Positions 9,849-16,008 of a DNA stretch of 34,313 nt are shown piece after piece. The translations under genes were made by a program, and so were the position numbers. Position 1 is the first letter of the stretch, and every line of letters starts with the position of its first letter. Under the pieces are notes generated by a model, which saw only the letters and a list, made by a program, of their open reading frames with translations, had not been told where the DNA came from and ran no database searches. Location of the stretch: NCBI GenBank assembly GCA_031425275.1, contig JANPJA010000071.1:1-34313 (forward strand), in the 5' to 3' direction. This DNA is from JAIVGV01 sp031425275 (GTDB lineage: Bacteria > Acidobacteriota > Blastocatellia > Pyrinomonadales > Pyrinomonadaceae).

Positions 9849-10059
9849 CTCGGCCGCACCTCTCGTCCGTAATCTCTACCGGCGGCGGCAAGATAGCCGC
9901 AACTCGTGCGGGGGCGCAAGGAGGCCGCGCGGGCGAAGGTCGCGCGGTCGGGTGGGCGGAATTTTTGAATCGGCGGCGCGCTCGTGATAAAGTCTATGCA
10001 AACGAAGCGGTAGTAAAACTGTGGGGCGGGTGAAACCTGCGGGAACGGAGCGGACTGAA

Positions 10060-10638
10060 GTGAGTGTCGTGGAAATCGAGAAGAAGGGGCCGAGTGATCA
10101 CGAGCTGGCGCAGAAGTCCGCCGGGGGCGACGGGGAGGCCTTCGAGCAGCTCTACCGCCGCCACTTCCGCCGCGTCTATGCGCTCTGTCTGCGGATGCTC
10201 GGCGACCCGACGCAGGCCGAAGACTTGACGCAGGACGTGTTCGTCAACCTCTTTAACAAGATCGGCAGTTTCCGCGGCGAGTCGGCTTTCACCACGTGGC
10301 TCCACCGGATGACGGTCAATCAGGTGCTGATGTTCTTCCGCAAGGCGTCGACGCGCTCGGAGCTGACGACCGACGAGGGCGAGACGCCCGTCCAGATCGT
10401 GCGCGGGACGGAGAACCCGAACGCGATGCCCGTCGTCGATCGCATCTCGCTGGAGCGCGCCATCGCGCAACTGCCGCCCGGCTACCGCACCGTCTTTATC
10501 CTCCACGACGTGGAGGGCCACGACCACGAAGAGATCGCCCGGATACTCGAAGTCTCACAGGGCACGTCGAAGTCGCAGCTCCACAAGGCGCGTCTAAAAT
10601 TACGCACGCTGCTCAGGCAACAGACTGCCGCCGCGTAG
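10060..10638 (+). CDS. ECF-type RNA polymerase sigma factor
   Basis: A roughly 192-aa sigma factor with region 2 (LYRRHFRRVYALCLRMLGD, then AEDLTQDVFVNLF and FTTWLHRMTVNQ) and region 4 (LPPGYRTVFILHDVEGHDHEEIA with the HTH ILEVSQGTSKSQLHKARLKL). It would direct RNA polymerase to a specific promoter set. The start GTG 10060 has GGAG 9 nt upstream; an in-frame GTG at 10021 would add 13 residues but lacks an SD. The next gene encodes a small ZAS-type zinc-finger protein, the usual partner arrangement. It is divergent from treS. No target promoter can be deduced. Confidence 0.92.
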   Translation: MSVVEIEKKGPSDHELAQKSAGGDGEAFEQLYRRHFRRVYALCLRMLGDPTQAEDLTQDVFVNLFNKIGSFRGESAFTTWLHRMTVNQVLMFFRKASTRSELTTDEGETPVQIVRGTENPNAMPVVDRISLERAIAQLPPGYRTVFILHDVEGHDHEEIARILEVSQGTSKSQLHKARLKLRTLLRQQTAAA

Positions 10639-10701
10639 TATCTAACCTCGTTCGACTCCCGCACGCCCTGTCACGGGGCAGCACCTGACAAAGGATCAAT
10701 A

Positions 10702-10938
10702 ATGGACTGTGCCAAGAGCTTAGAGCTGCTGAGCGAATTCCGCGACGGCTTCCTCGCCGACGCCGACCGCGTGCTCGTCAGCGCACACCTCGCCCTCTGC
10801 CCGCCCTGCATGGGCATCTCCGCGGATTTAGACTCCATCGTCACCGCCGCCGCCGCCTTCCTCTCGCCCGACGGGATCGCCTTCCCCGACGAGACGGTCA
10901 TGTGGGCGCGCGTGTCAATCAAACGCACCGTCCACTAA
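10702..10938 (+). CDS. Small ZAS-type (zf-HC2-like) putative anti-sigma protein
   Basis: A 78-aa product with C3 and an H29-x3-C33-x2-C36 pattern in AHLALCPPC, the zinc-binding signature of ZAS anti-sigma factors. No transmembrane segment follows, so it is a soluble, minimal version; a redox or metal-responsive regulator of the ECF factor 63 bp upstream is a reasonable inference. An AAAGGA SD-like sequence precedes ATG 10702. The C-terminus (VMWARVSIKRTVH) has no known match to me. Confidence 0.75.
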   Translation: MDCAKSLELLSEFRDGFLADADRVLVSAHLALCPPCMGISADLDSIVTAAAAFLSPDGIAFPDETVMWARVSIKRTVH

Positions 10939-11370
10939 GCCGCCCCGGAGCCGAGCGCGGCGCGGCCGCACTGCTCGCGCGCGCCCCGCGTCCCCGTTCA
11001 CTTTGCGGGGCGAGTCCTTCGCCCCCGCCTTCGCTTCCACATAGAATCAGCCTCGCCCCCGGCACGCACTCCGCCGCGCGCGGGCGGTCAAGCTATCCGC
11101 GTCGGCCGTGCCGTGAGTCCCCGCCCGACTCGTACCGCTACATCCCGCCACCCACAATACAAATTCCAACCGGCAGACACCGATTCTTGACACCCTAAGT
11201 GGGCATATGTGCGCCTCCACACATATGCCCGGCCGCTGACGTATTAGTATTCCTGCCTCGATTGGCATTCCCCGCGCGTTCCCCTTACTTCAAGCGGTCG
11301 AGCCGGCGTTAAGCGGTTCGCCCCCTCGCGCTCTCATTGTTCGATACCGGCAGAGAGCCGACATCAATTC
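10939..11370. other. Noncoding stretch between sigma/ZAS pair and cytochrome gene
   Basis: No convincing coding frame is visible on either strand; open frames here are short, Pro/Arg/Ser-rich and lack SD sites. Composition shifts from C-rich (10940-11160) to more mixed sequence. The only clear structure is the perfect hairpin at 11201-11230. Confidence 0.5.
11201..11230. other. Perfect 11-bp hairpin GGGCATATGTG / CACATATGCCC
   Basis: Arms 11201-11211 and 11220-11230 pair perfectly around an 8-nt loop. There is no T tract on either side, so it is not a canonical terminator. It could be an operator, an RNA processing site or a dispersed palindrome. Confidence 0.7.
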
Positions 11371-11472
11371 ATGCCGATTGATTCGGACATCAAGGTGGTG
11401 TCCGGCCGGTTCGCCAAATTCGACGCGCCGCCCGACGAGACGATGTCGCCGGAGAATGTGGGGGAGAAGTAA
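11371..11472 (+). CDS. Possible 33-aa small ORF upstream of cytochrome gene
   Basis: ATG 11371 to TAA 11470-11472 encodes MPIDSDIKVVSGRFAKFD followed by an acidic, Pro/Glu-rich tail ending in NVGEK. Codon choice looks like the neighbouring genes, and the stop lies 50 bp before the cytochrome start on the same strand. There is no strong SD, and the peptide has no family I recognise. It could be a leader peptide, a remnant C-terminus of a lost gene, or chance. Confidence 0.3.
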   Translation: MPIDSDIKVVSGRFAKFDAPPDETMSPENVGEK

Positions 11473-11522
11473 TCGTCTCCCGCCTTTCAGCGCAAACGCT
11501 ACGGATTCACAAGGAGACCCAC

Positions 11523-13142
11523 ATGAAAAATACTTCCGATGTCGTCAAGGCTGTAGTCCTCGGCGGCTTTCTCTTGTTCGCGTGCTTCGCCGGCCTCGGC
11601 TTGAGCAGCGCGCAGAACAAGTCCGCGGCGTCAGACGGGCCGGTAAATCAGGGGGTGCGGGTTGCGCGGCAGGACGGGAACGCCGGGTCGGGTCGCGACG
11701 TGTTCCGCTTCGAGACCTTCGGCAACGAGGGCTTCTGGACGGACGCCGTGCGCTTGCCGGCGGGCGTCGTGGCCGCCGGGGTGACTCCTTTGAAAGCCTT
11801 GCAGCTCGGTCTGCAAGTTGATGTCGATTCGCTCGACGACGCGACGAAGAAGGCCGTGGCCGCGGAGTTGAAAAAAGACCCGACCGGGAAAAGCTCCGCG
11901 CTCTTCAACGATCCGGCCGTCACCGTCAAACTGATCAACGCCAACGCCGTGGCCGGCATGGTGGTCAAAGACAGCAACGGCGACGGCAAGTTGGACGTGG
12001 GCAGTGGCGACAAGGTGGGGGCGAGTTGTTCGCTGTGTCACACCATCACCGACGGCTCCGTCCTGAGTCTGCCGGGCGGCGGCTCAATCGGGAAGCGGAT
12101 CGACGGCCCCGCCAACCACAACATCAACCTCGGGGCCATCTTCGCCACCGCGACCAACTCGCGCGCCCTCTACCCGGTGCTCCAACTTTCGCTGACGGCC
12201 AACAAGGGCAAGACGCTGGGGCGCGCGCCGAAGGGTCTGACGGAGGACTCGACCGAGGCGGAGGTGGACGCTTACCTCTCGAACCCGGAGTTCTACCCGG
12301 TCGGCATGTTCGACGACACCTTCGACGGCAACGGCGACCCGATGCACAACACGCCGTTCTTCCTGCAAGACCTCGCCGCCCCGTTCGGCAGCGAAGGGAC
12401 AATCGCCCGGCTCGATAACTTTAACAACCTCGTCTATACCGGACTCTTCGATCAGACGACGCTGACCACGCCGGGCGGGCGCGCGTTCCTGCGCAAGCTC
12501 GGCGGCGCGGCGGGCGACGAGATCGCGGACGACTACGTGAAGGTCCTCGCGGCGACGGGCGTGACCGGCTACCCGTTCGTCAAAGCCGCCCCGCACTCGA
12601 ACCCCGGCAGCGAAGACGCCCCGCTCGGCATCCGCGTGGACAACCAGAGGCTGCTCGACCTCAACGCCTACGCCGTCAGCCTGCCCGCGCCGCGCGGCGT
12701 CCGGGGCGACAGTAAGGCGTTGTCGCGCGGCCGCGATTTGTTCCGCGGCGTCGGCTGCACCGTCTGCCACAACGTCGATCAGGGCAAGCCCGTGCCCGCC
12801 GGCATCGTGCCGATGAAGACGATCTTCCCCGGCGATAACCCGCTCACGCTCGCGATGCGCATGCCGCCACTCAACCCGGTGCTCGACACGCCGGGCGTCT
12901 TCTTCGACGACAAGATGGCGGTCGTCAACGCCTCCTTGCGCGGCGAAATCCGCGGCATCGCCCTGCCGCTCTTGCTCGACCTCGCGCGCAAGCCCGTGTT
13001 CCTCCACGACAACTCGGTGCCGAATCTGGACAGCCTCTTCGACCCGGCTCGCGGGGCCGCCGCGCCGCACCCCTTCTACCTGCCGGACGCGCGCGCCCGC
13101 GCCGACCTGATCGCGTTCCTGCGCAGTCTGGACACGCGCTGA
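11523..13142 (+). CDS. Exported di-haem cytochrome c family protein
   Basis: A 539-aa protein with an N-terminal hydrophobic signal/anchor (about residues 8-30, ending near SSAQN). It has two CXXCH haem-binding motifs, CSLCH (about residue 170) and CTVCH (about 415). The late block FLHDNSVPNLDSLFDP with HPFYLPDARARADLIAFLRSL resembles the C-terminus of the di-haem cytochrome c peroxidase/MauG/RoxA superfamily; this is family-level inference and the substrate is unknown. It should act in the periplasm. AAGGAG sits 6 nt before ATG 11523. It is monocistronic as far as visible, converging with the minus-strand gene ending at 13517. Confidence 0.82.
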   Translation: MKNTSDVVKAVVLGGFLLFACFAGLGLSSAQNKSAASDGPVNQGVRVARQDGNAGSGRDVFRFETFGNEGFWTDAVRLPAGVVAAGVTPLKALQLGLQVDVDSLDDATKKAVAAELKKDPTGKSSALFNDPAVTVKLINANAVAGMVVKDSNGDGKLDVGSGDKVGASCSLCHTITDGSVLSLPGGGSIGKRIDGPANHNINLGAIFATATNSRALYPVLQLSLTANKGKTLGRAPKGLTEDSTEAEVDAYLSNPEFYPVGMFDDTFDGNGDPMHNTPFFLQDLAAPFGSEGTIARLDNFNNLVYTGLFDQTTLTTPGGRAFLRKLGGAAGDEIADDYVKVLAATGVTGYPFVKAAPHSNPGSEDAPLGIRVDNQRLLDLNAYAVSLPAPRGVRGDSKALSRGRDLFRGVGCTVCHNVDQGKPVPAGIVPMKTIFPGDNPLTLAMRMPPLNPVLDTPGVFFDDKMAVVNASLRGEIRGIALPLLLDLARKPVFLHDNSVPNLDSLFDPARGAAAPHPFYLPDARARADLIAFLRSLDTR

Positions 13143-13275
13143 CCCGGCCGCGCGCCTTGCGCCGAATATGCAAACGTGGAGGAATCCTGATGGGCTGCCC
13201 CGCCGCGCAAACGTAGAACCGCAGCGACGGGCGACCGCCCGGTCTGCGCGTCATCGAACACCGGAGTGCAAGGCC

Positions 13276-13313
13276 AACCGGGGCGCGCCTCAATGCCGGG
13301 GCGCGCCCCGGTT
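13276..13313. terminator. Strong GC-rich stem-loop after the cytochrome gene
   Basis: A perfect 14-bp stem (AACCGGGGCGCGCC at 13276-13289 with its complement at 13300-13313) and a 10-nt loop lie about 130 bp after the cytochrome stop, between convergent genes. There is no T run, so intrinsic termination is only probable. Confidence 0.45.
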
Positions 13314-13390
13314 CCATTTACATGCCTTGTTACTTCATGGCCCCGACCGAAAGCGGGAAAGCCATCCACACGAAAGGAGCGCCGACGACT

Positions 13391-13415
13391 ACGGCCAGCC
13401 CGACAGGCTGGCCGT
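13391..13415. terminator. Second stem-loop in the convergent spacer
   Basis: ACGGCCAGCC (13391-13400) pairs perfectly with GGCTGGCCGT (13406-13415) around a 5-nt loop. With the hairpin at 13276 it makes the 13143-13516 spacer, which has no plausible gene, a likely bidirectional transcription end region. No T tract follows. Confidence 0.4.
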
Positions 13416-13516
13416 GAATCGTTCAGTCTAAAACTCTACAGGTGAGAGTTGCGCAAGTCCTGAAGGGCAAGGTTCCCTTGGCGAATCATCCGGCCGCGCT
13501 GCTCGTAAATCTCGAT

Positions 13517-14059
13517 CTACGGTTTCACGGTTTTAGGTATCTTTCTTCCCGGCACGCTGATCGTTGCCGACGTTACTTTGAAGTTCACCGTAAAGCTGTT
13601 GTTCTCCTCATCCGACTCGGCGGTCTTCTGATACGGGTCGATGGTGAACGTCACCTTGTTCATTCCCATTTTCAGTTTGACCGGGAGGACGCCTTCTTTG
13701 GTTACTTCCCCGGCGGCGAAAAAAACCGTGTTGCCGACGAGCGAGCCGTTCTCAACTTGGAACAGCCCGTAGGTGGACAGTTCGCCGCTCGTGTTGCCCG
13801 AGCTGAAAGCGATGAACCCGATGTTGTACGCGCAGCCGTCCGCGTCGCAGCCCGTCCCGTGGCTTTTGTTAATCTCCATCGTCCCGTCTTTAACGACGTA
13901 CTTATCTTTCGCGGTGTCGATCTTGTCGGCCTTCGCGCCGGTGAAGTACAAGGCGGTGCGCATACTCAAGTCGGTTCGCGACGTTTGCGCGTGGGCGGAG
14001 GCCGCGCTCGCGAAGAGGAGCGCGAACAGGCCCGCTAAAACGAAAGTTTTGTTTTTCAT
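13517..14059 (-). CDS. Exported protein with CARDB-like C-terminus, unknown function
   Basis: A 180-aa protein starting MKNKTFVLAGLFALLFASAASAHAQ, a clear signal peptide with a probable AxA cleavage site. The mature part is beta-rich; the end (MNKVTFTIDPYQKTAESDEENNSFTV) matches the D-x-E-x-DE-x-NN pattern of CARDB-like adhesion-type beta-sandwiches. One CDADGC pair could form a disulfide. ATG 14059 is chosen over the upstream in-frame ATG 14110 because GGAG lies 9 nt before it and the signal peptide begins there. Third of three exported-protein genes in a row on this strand. Function not recognised. Confidence 0.75.
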   Translation of the reverse strand: MKNKTFVLAGLFALLFASAASAHAQTSRTDLSMRTALYFTGAKADKIDTAKDKYVVKDGTMEINKSHGTGCDADGCAYNIGFIAFSSGNTSGELSTYGLFQVENGSLVGNTVFFAAGEVTKEGVLPVKLKMGMNKVTFTIDPYQKTAESDEENNSFTVNFKVTSATISVPGRKIPKTVKP

Positions 14060-14117
14060 TGTCAGTTTCTCCTTCTGGTGTTTCCTACAAACGCGACGTT
14101 TCGCCCGCAAATTTGAT

Positions 14118-14834
14118 TTACGGTCGTCTGCGAATAGCCGGCGGCGGCGTGTACGGCTTGATGTCGGCTTTATCGGCGACTAATTCGTTGTTGTCTTCGT
14201 TCGCTTCCGCAACGTCCAATTGAGAATCTTGCATCCCTTGAGGCACGGGACTTCCGGGCTTGTACAGCTCATCGGCCCTTTTAGGTGAAATTTTCCCAGT
14301 AATATGTCCACGTGATTCTGGTCTATACAAATATCTCGCATCGGCGATAGCCTGAACTCTCAACGCATTGTCCATTGCAGGTGGAAGGTAGTTCCCGTAA
14401 AAGGTGCTTCCGGTACTTCCGGCATAAACATTTACCCATCTGCCTTCGTTAGGCGCTAATCCCTCGATGGGTGCGTCTCCAATGACATCGCCGGGATTTT
14501 TCCCGTTGACAATCTTCACCCAGACGTTGAACCTATCGGCAGCCGCTAAACCTTCATTGACTACCCGGATATACAGACGGAAACTTTTCGCATCGTATTG
14601 AATGTCGGTGATCCGCAAATCAGGCAGAGGTCTGATTGTTGAAACTGCAATCGGGCGATTTGGTTTCGCATTCGGGGCAGGAGTCGGCTGCGCAACCGGC
14701 GCTATGCGAGGCGTTCTGACAACCGGCGGAGTTTGTCCACGCGCGGGCGATTGCCACCACAGCGTCACGGCGAGAAGGGTGATAGTGAAAAAGATCGTTG
14801 ATTTCATTTCGCCGCTTTTTACCGTTCTACTCAT
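14118..14834 (-). CDS. Exported CARDB-like protein, unknown function
   Basis: A 238-aa protein with an N-terminal hydrophobic stretch (STIFFTITLLAVTLWW) ending near ARGQ, then a Pro-rich linker and a single beta-sandwich-like domain: PDLRITDIQYD, LYIRVVNEGLAAADRFNVWV and late NEDNNELVADK. This is the typical CARDB order of PDL at the start, NxG in the middle and DNN near the end. AGGAGG with an 8-nt spacer supports ATG 14834. It is probably periplasmic or surface-exposed; partners are unknown. It shares the CARDB-like end pattern with the gene at 13517. Confidence 0.75.
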   Translation of the reverse strand: MSRTVKSGEMKSTIFFTITLLAVTLWWQSPARGQTPPVVRTPRIAPVAQPTPAPNAKPNRPIAVSTIRPLPDLRITDIQYDAKSFRLYIRVVNEGLAAADRFNVWVKIVNGKNPGDVIGDAPIEGLAPNEGRWVNVYAGSTGSTFYGNYLPPAMDNALRVQAIADARYLYRPESRGHITGKISPKRADELYKPGSPVPQGMQDSQLDVAEANEDNNELVADKADIKPYTPPPAIRRRP

Positions 14835-14902
14835 CGATTTAACCTCCTGATATTTGCTCCAAGCGCGCCGCCCCCGTCGCGCCCCGAACCTTCCGGGAGC
14901 GA

Positions 14903-14955
14903 CGATTACCCGCGCGTGACGACTCGGTGTCGTACTCCGAACACGCGGGTAATCG
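14903..14955 (-). terminator. Inverted repeat CGATTACCCGCG / CGCGGGTAATCG
   Basis: 12-bp perfect arms at 14903-14914 and 14944-14955 lie just downstream (minus strand) of the gene ending at 14969, with a further small ACGAC/GTCGT hairpin inside the loop. It is a probable transcript-end or processing structure between two exported-protein genes; there is no T tract. Confidence 0.45.
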
Positions 14956-14968
14956 CGGCTCGCGTCCG

Positions 14969-15661
14969 CTAGTTGTCCACAACGTCTTTGAGTATCTTCT
15001 TCGCCTCTGTTTTGGTTTTGGCTTTGATCCGCTCTTTGGTCGTGGCCTTCTTGGGAGCCGTCTGTTCGCCGCCGGTAGTGGTGGTGGTGGTGGGAGACGG
15101 CTTGGCCGTAGTCGGCGGCGGGTTGGAATTCGTTGCCTCGGCGGGGGGCGCGGTTTCCTCCGTGGGCGGCGCGGCCTCGGTCGCGGGCGGAGCGGCCTCG
15201 CCGCCCGCGGGCGGGGCTTCAAATTTCACCGCGCCGTCGAGTCTGATTTTGTAGTTGATCAAACCCACGACCGCGTCTTTCTCTATGCTGACACGCAGGA
15301 TGACTTTTTGCTCGCGGAGGAATCGTTTGGTTCCCGCCGTGCGCTTGCTGGTGGAAGTCGCCATCCCATCTATTTTGAACAACTCGCTGCTGCCGTCTTC
15401 GTTGAGCAGTTCAACTTTGACCCAGCCCGAATAATATTTGGTTTTCCCGTCGAAGGTTATTTTCACGTCGCCCTTCGTCGCCGTGAACGAGTAATAAAGA
15501 GTTTCGGTTTCGCCTTCGTGTTCGCCTTCGATGACGTTTGAAGTCAGCGGAGTCGGGTTGTCAATGTCGGTTGATTGCGCCCGCGCCGTTAAGCCAAACG
15601 TCAAAGCCAAAATGGCCGTCAAAATGAAGCTCCGTCCGTAAAACTTCTGTTTGGTTTCCAT
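14969..15661 (-). CDS. Exported protein with Pro/Thr/Ala-rich linker, unknown function
   Basis: A 230-aa protein with a signal peptide (FILTAILALTFGLTARAQ). A beta-rich domain of about 120 residues follows, where LYYSFTATKGDVKITFDG is reminiscent of PPC-type prepeptidase sandwiches. Then comes a low-complexity Pro/Ala/Glu/Thr tail (about 150-205) with a six-threonine run, and a Lys-rich end. GGAG 9 nt upstream supports ATG 15661. The tail suggests a cell-wall or surface spacer. No enzyme motif seen. Divergent from the CHAT gene. Confidence 0.7.
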   Translation of the reverse strand: METKQKFYGRSFILTAILALTFGLTARAQSTDIDNPTPLTSNVIEGEHEGETETLYYSFTATKGDVKITFDGKTKYYSGWVKVELLNEDGSSELFKIDGMATSTSKRTAGTKRFLREQKVILRVSIEKDAVVGLINYKIRLDGAVKFEAPPAGGEAAPPATEAAPPTEETAPPAEATNSNPPPTTAKPSPTTTTTTGGEQTAPKKATTKERIKAKTKTEAKKILKDVVDN

Positions 15662-15827
15662 CTTGTTTTCTCCTTCTGCTTTCCAACGGATTTGAAATGT
15701 TTTTGGGGTTTACCGATAGCTAAGGGGCTTTCAGGCTCGCGCCGCGCGTCGGCTCCCCGGGGCGTCGAAGTTTTTTGCGCCCCACATCTGCAAACGGTGT
15801 CGAAAGGGGTGCCGTATTACCATCGTC

Positions 15828-15856
15828 TTCCCAAAAATTTTCGCCGGGGGTAGAAT
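15828..15856 (+). promoter_or_regulatory. Candidate promoter for the CHAT gene
   Basis: TTCCCA (15828-15833) and TAGAAT (15851-15856) are spaced 17 bp, matching sigma70-type elements at 4/6 and 5/6. They lie in the divergent 347-bp spacer, about 150 bp before the CHAT start, so a long 5' leader is implied. Weak evidence on its own. Confidence 0.25.
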
Positions 15857-15959
15857 GCTCCCGAAGTCGAGAACCGACAGACCACAATTCTCGCCCCGAC
15901 GGGCGCGCGCGCGGGCGTTTTGAAATCTCTCCGCGCCGCGACCCACGGTCTCTTTAACT

Positions 15960-15968
15960 CCCCCCCCC
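15960..15968. repeat. Nine-cytosine homopolymer in the CHAT gene leader
   Basis: A run of nine C lies 40 bp before ATG 16009, inside the probable 5' leader. Homopolymers of this length can vary by slippage, or reflect a sequencing/assembly uncertainty. Confidence 0.6.
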
Positions 15969-16008
15969 AAACATCTTCCACCCGGATCACCGGGGAAGGA
16001 TTGAACAC

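Noticed and set aside
10902..11198. 98-aa frame after the ZAS gene
   Set aside because: Overlaps the ZAS gene end, Pro/Arg/Ser-rich, no SD, no motif.
13168..13431. 87-aa plus-strand frame after the cytochrome gene
   Set aside because: Covers two hairpins, Arg/His/Pro-rich, no domain; GGAGGA nearby belongs to an 8-codon frame that also looks random.
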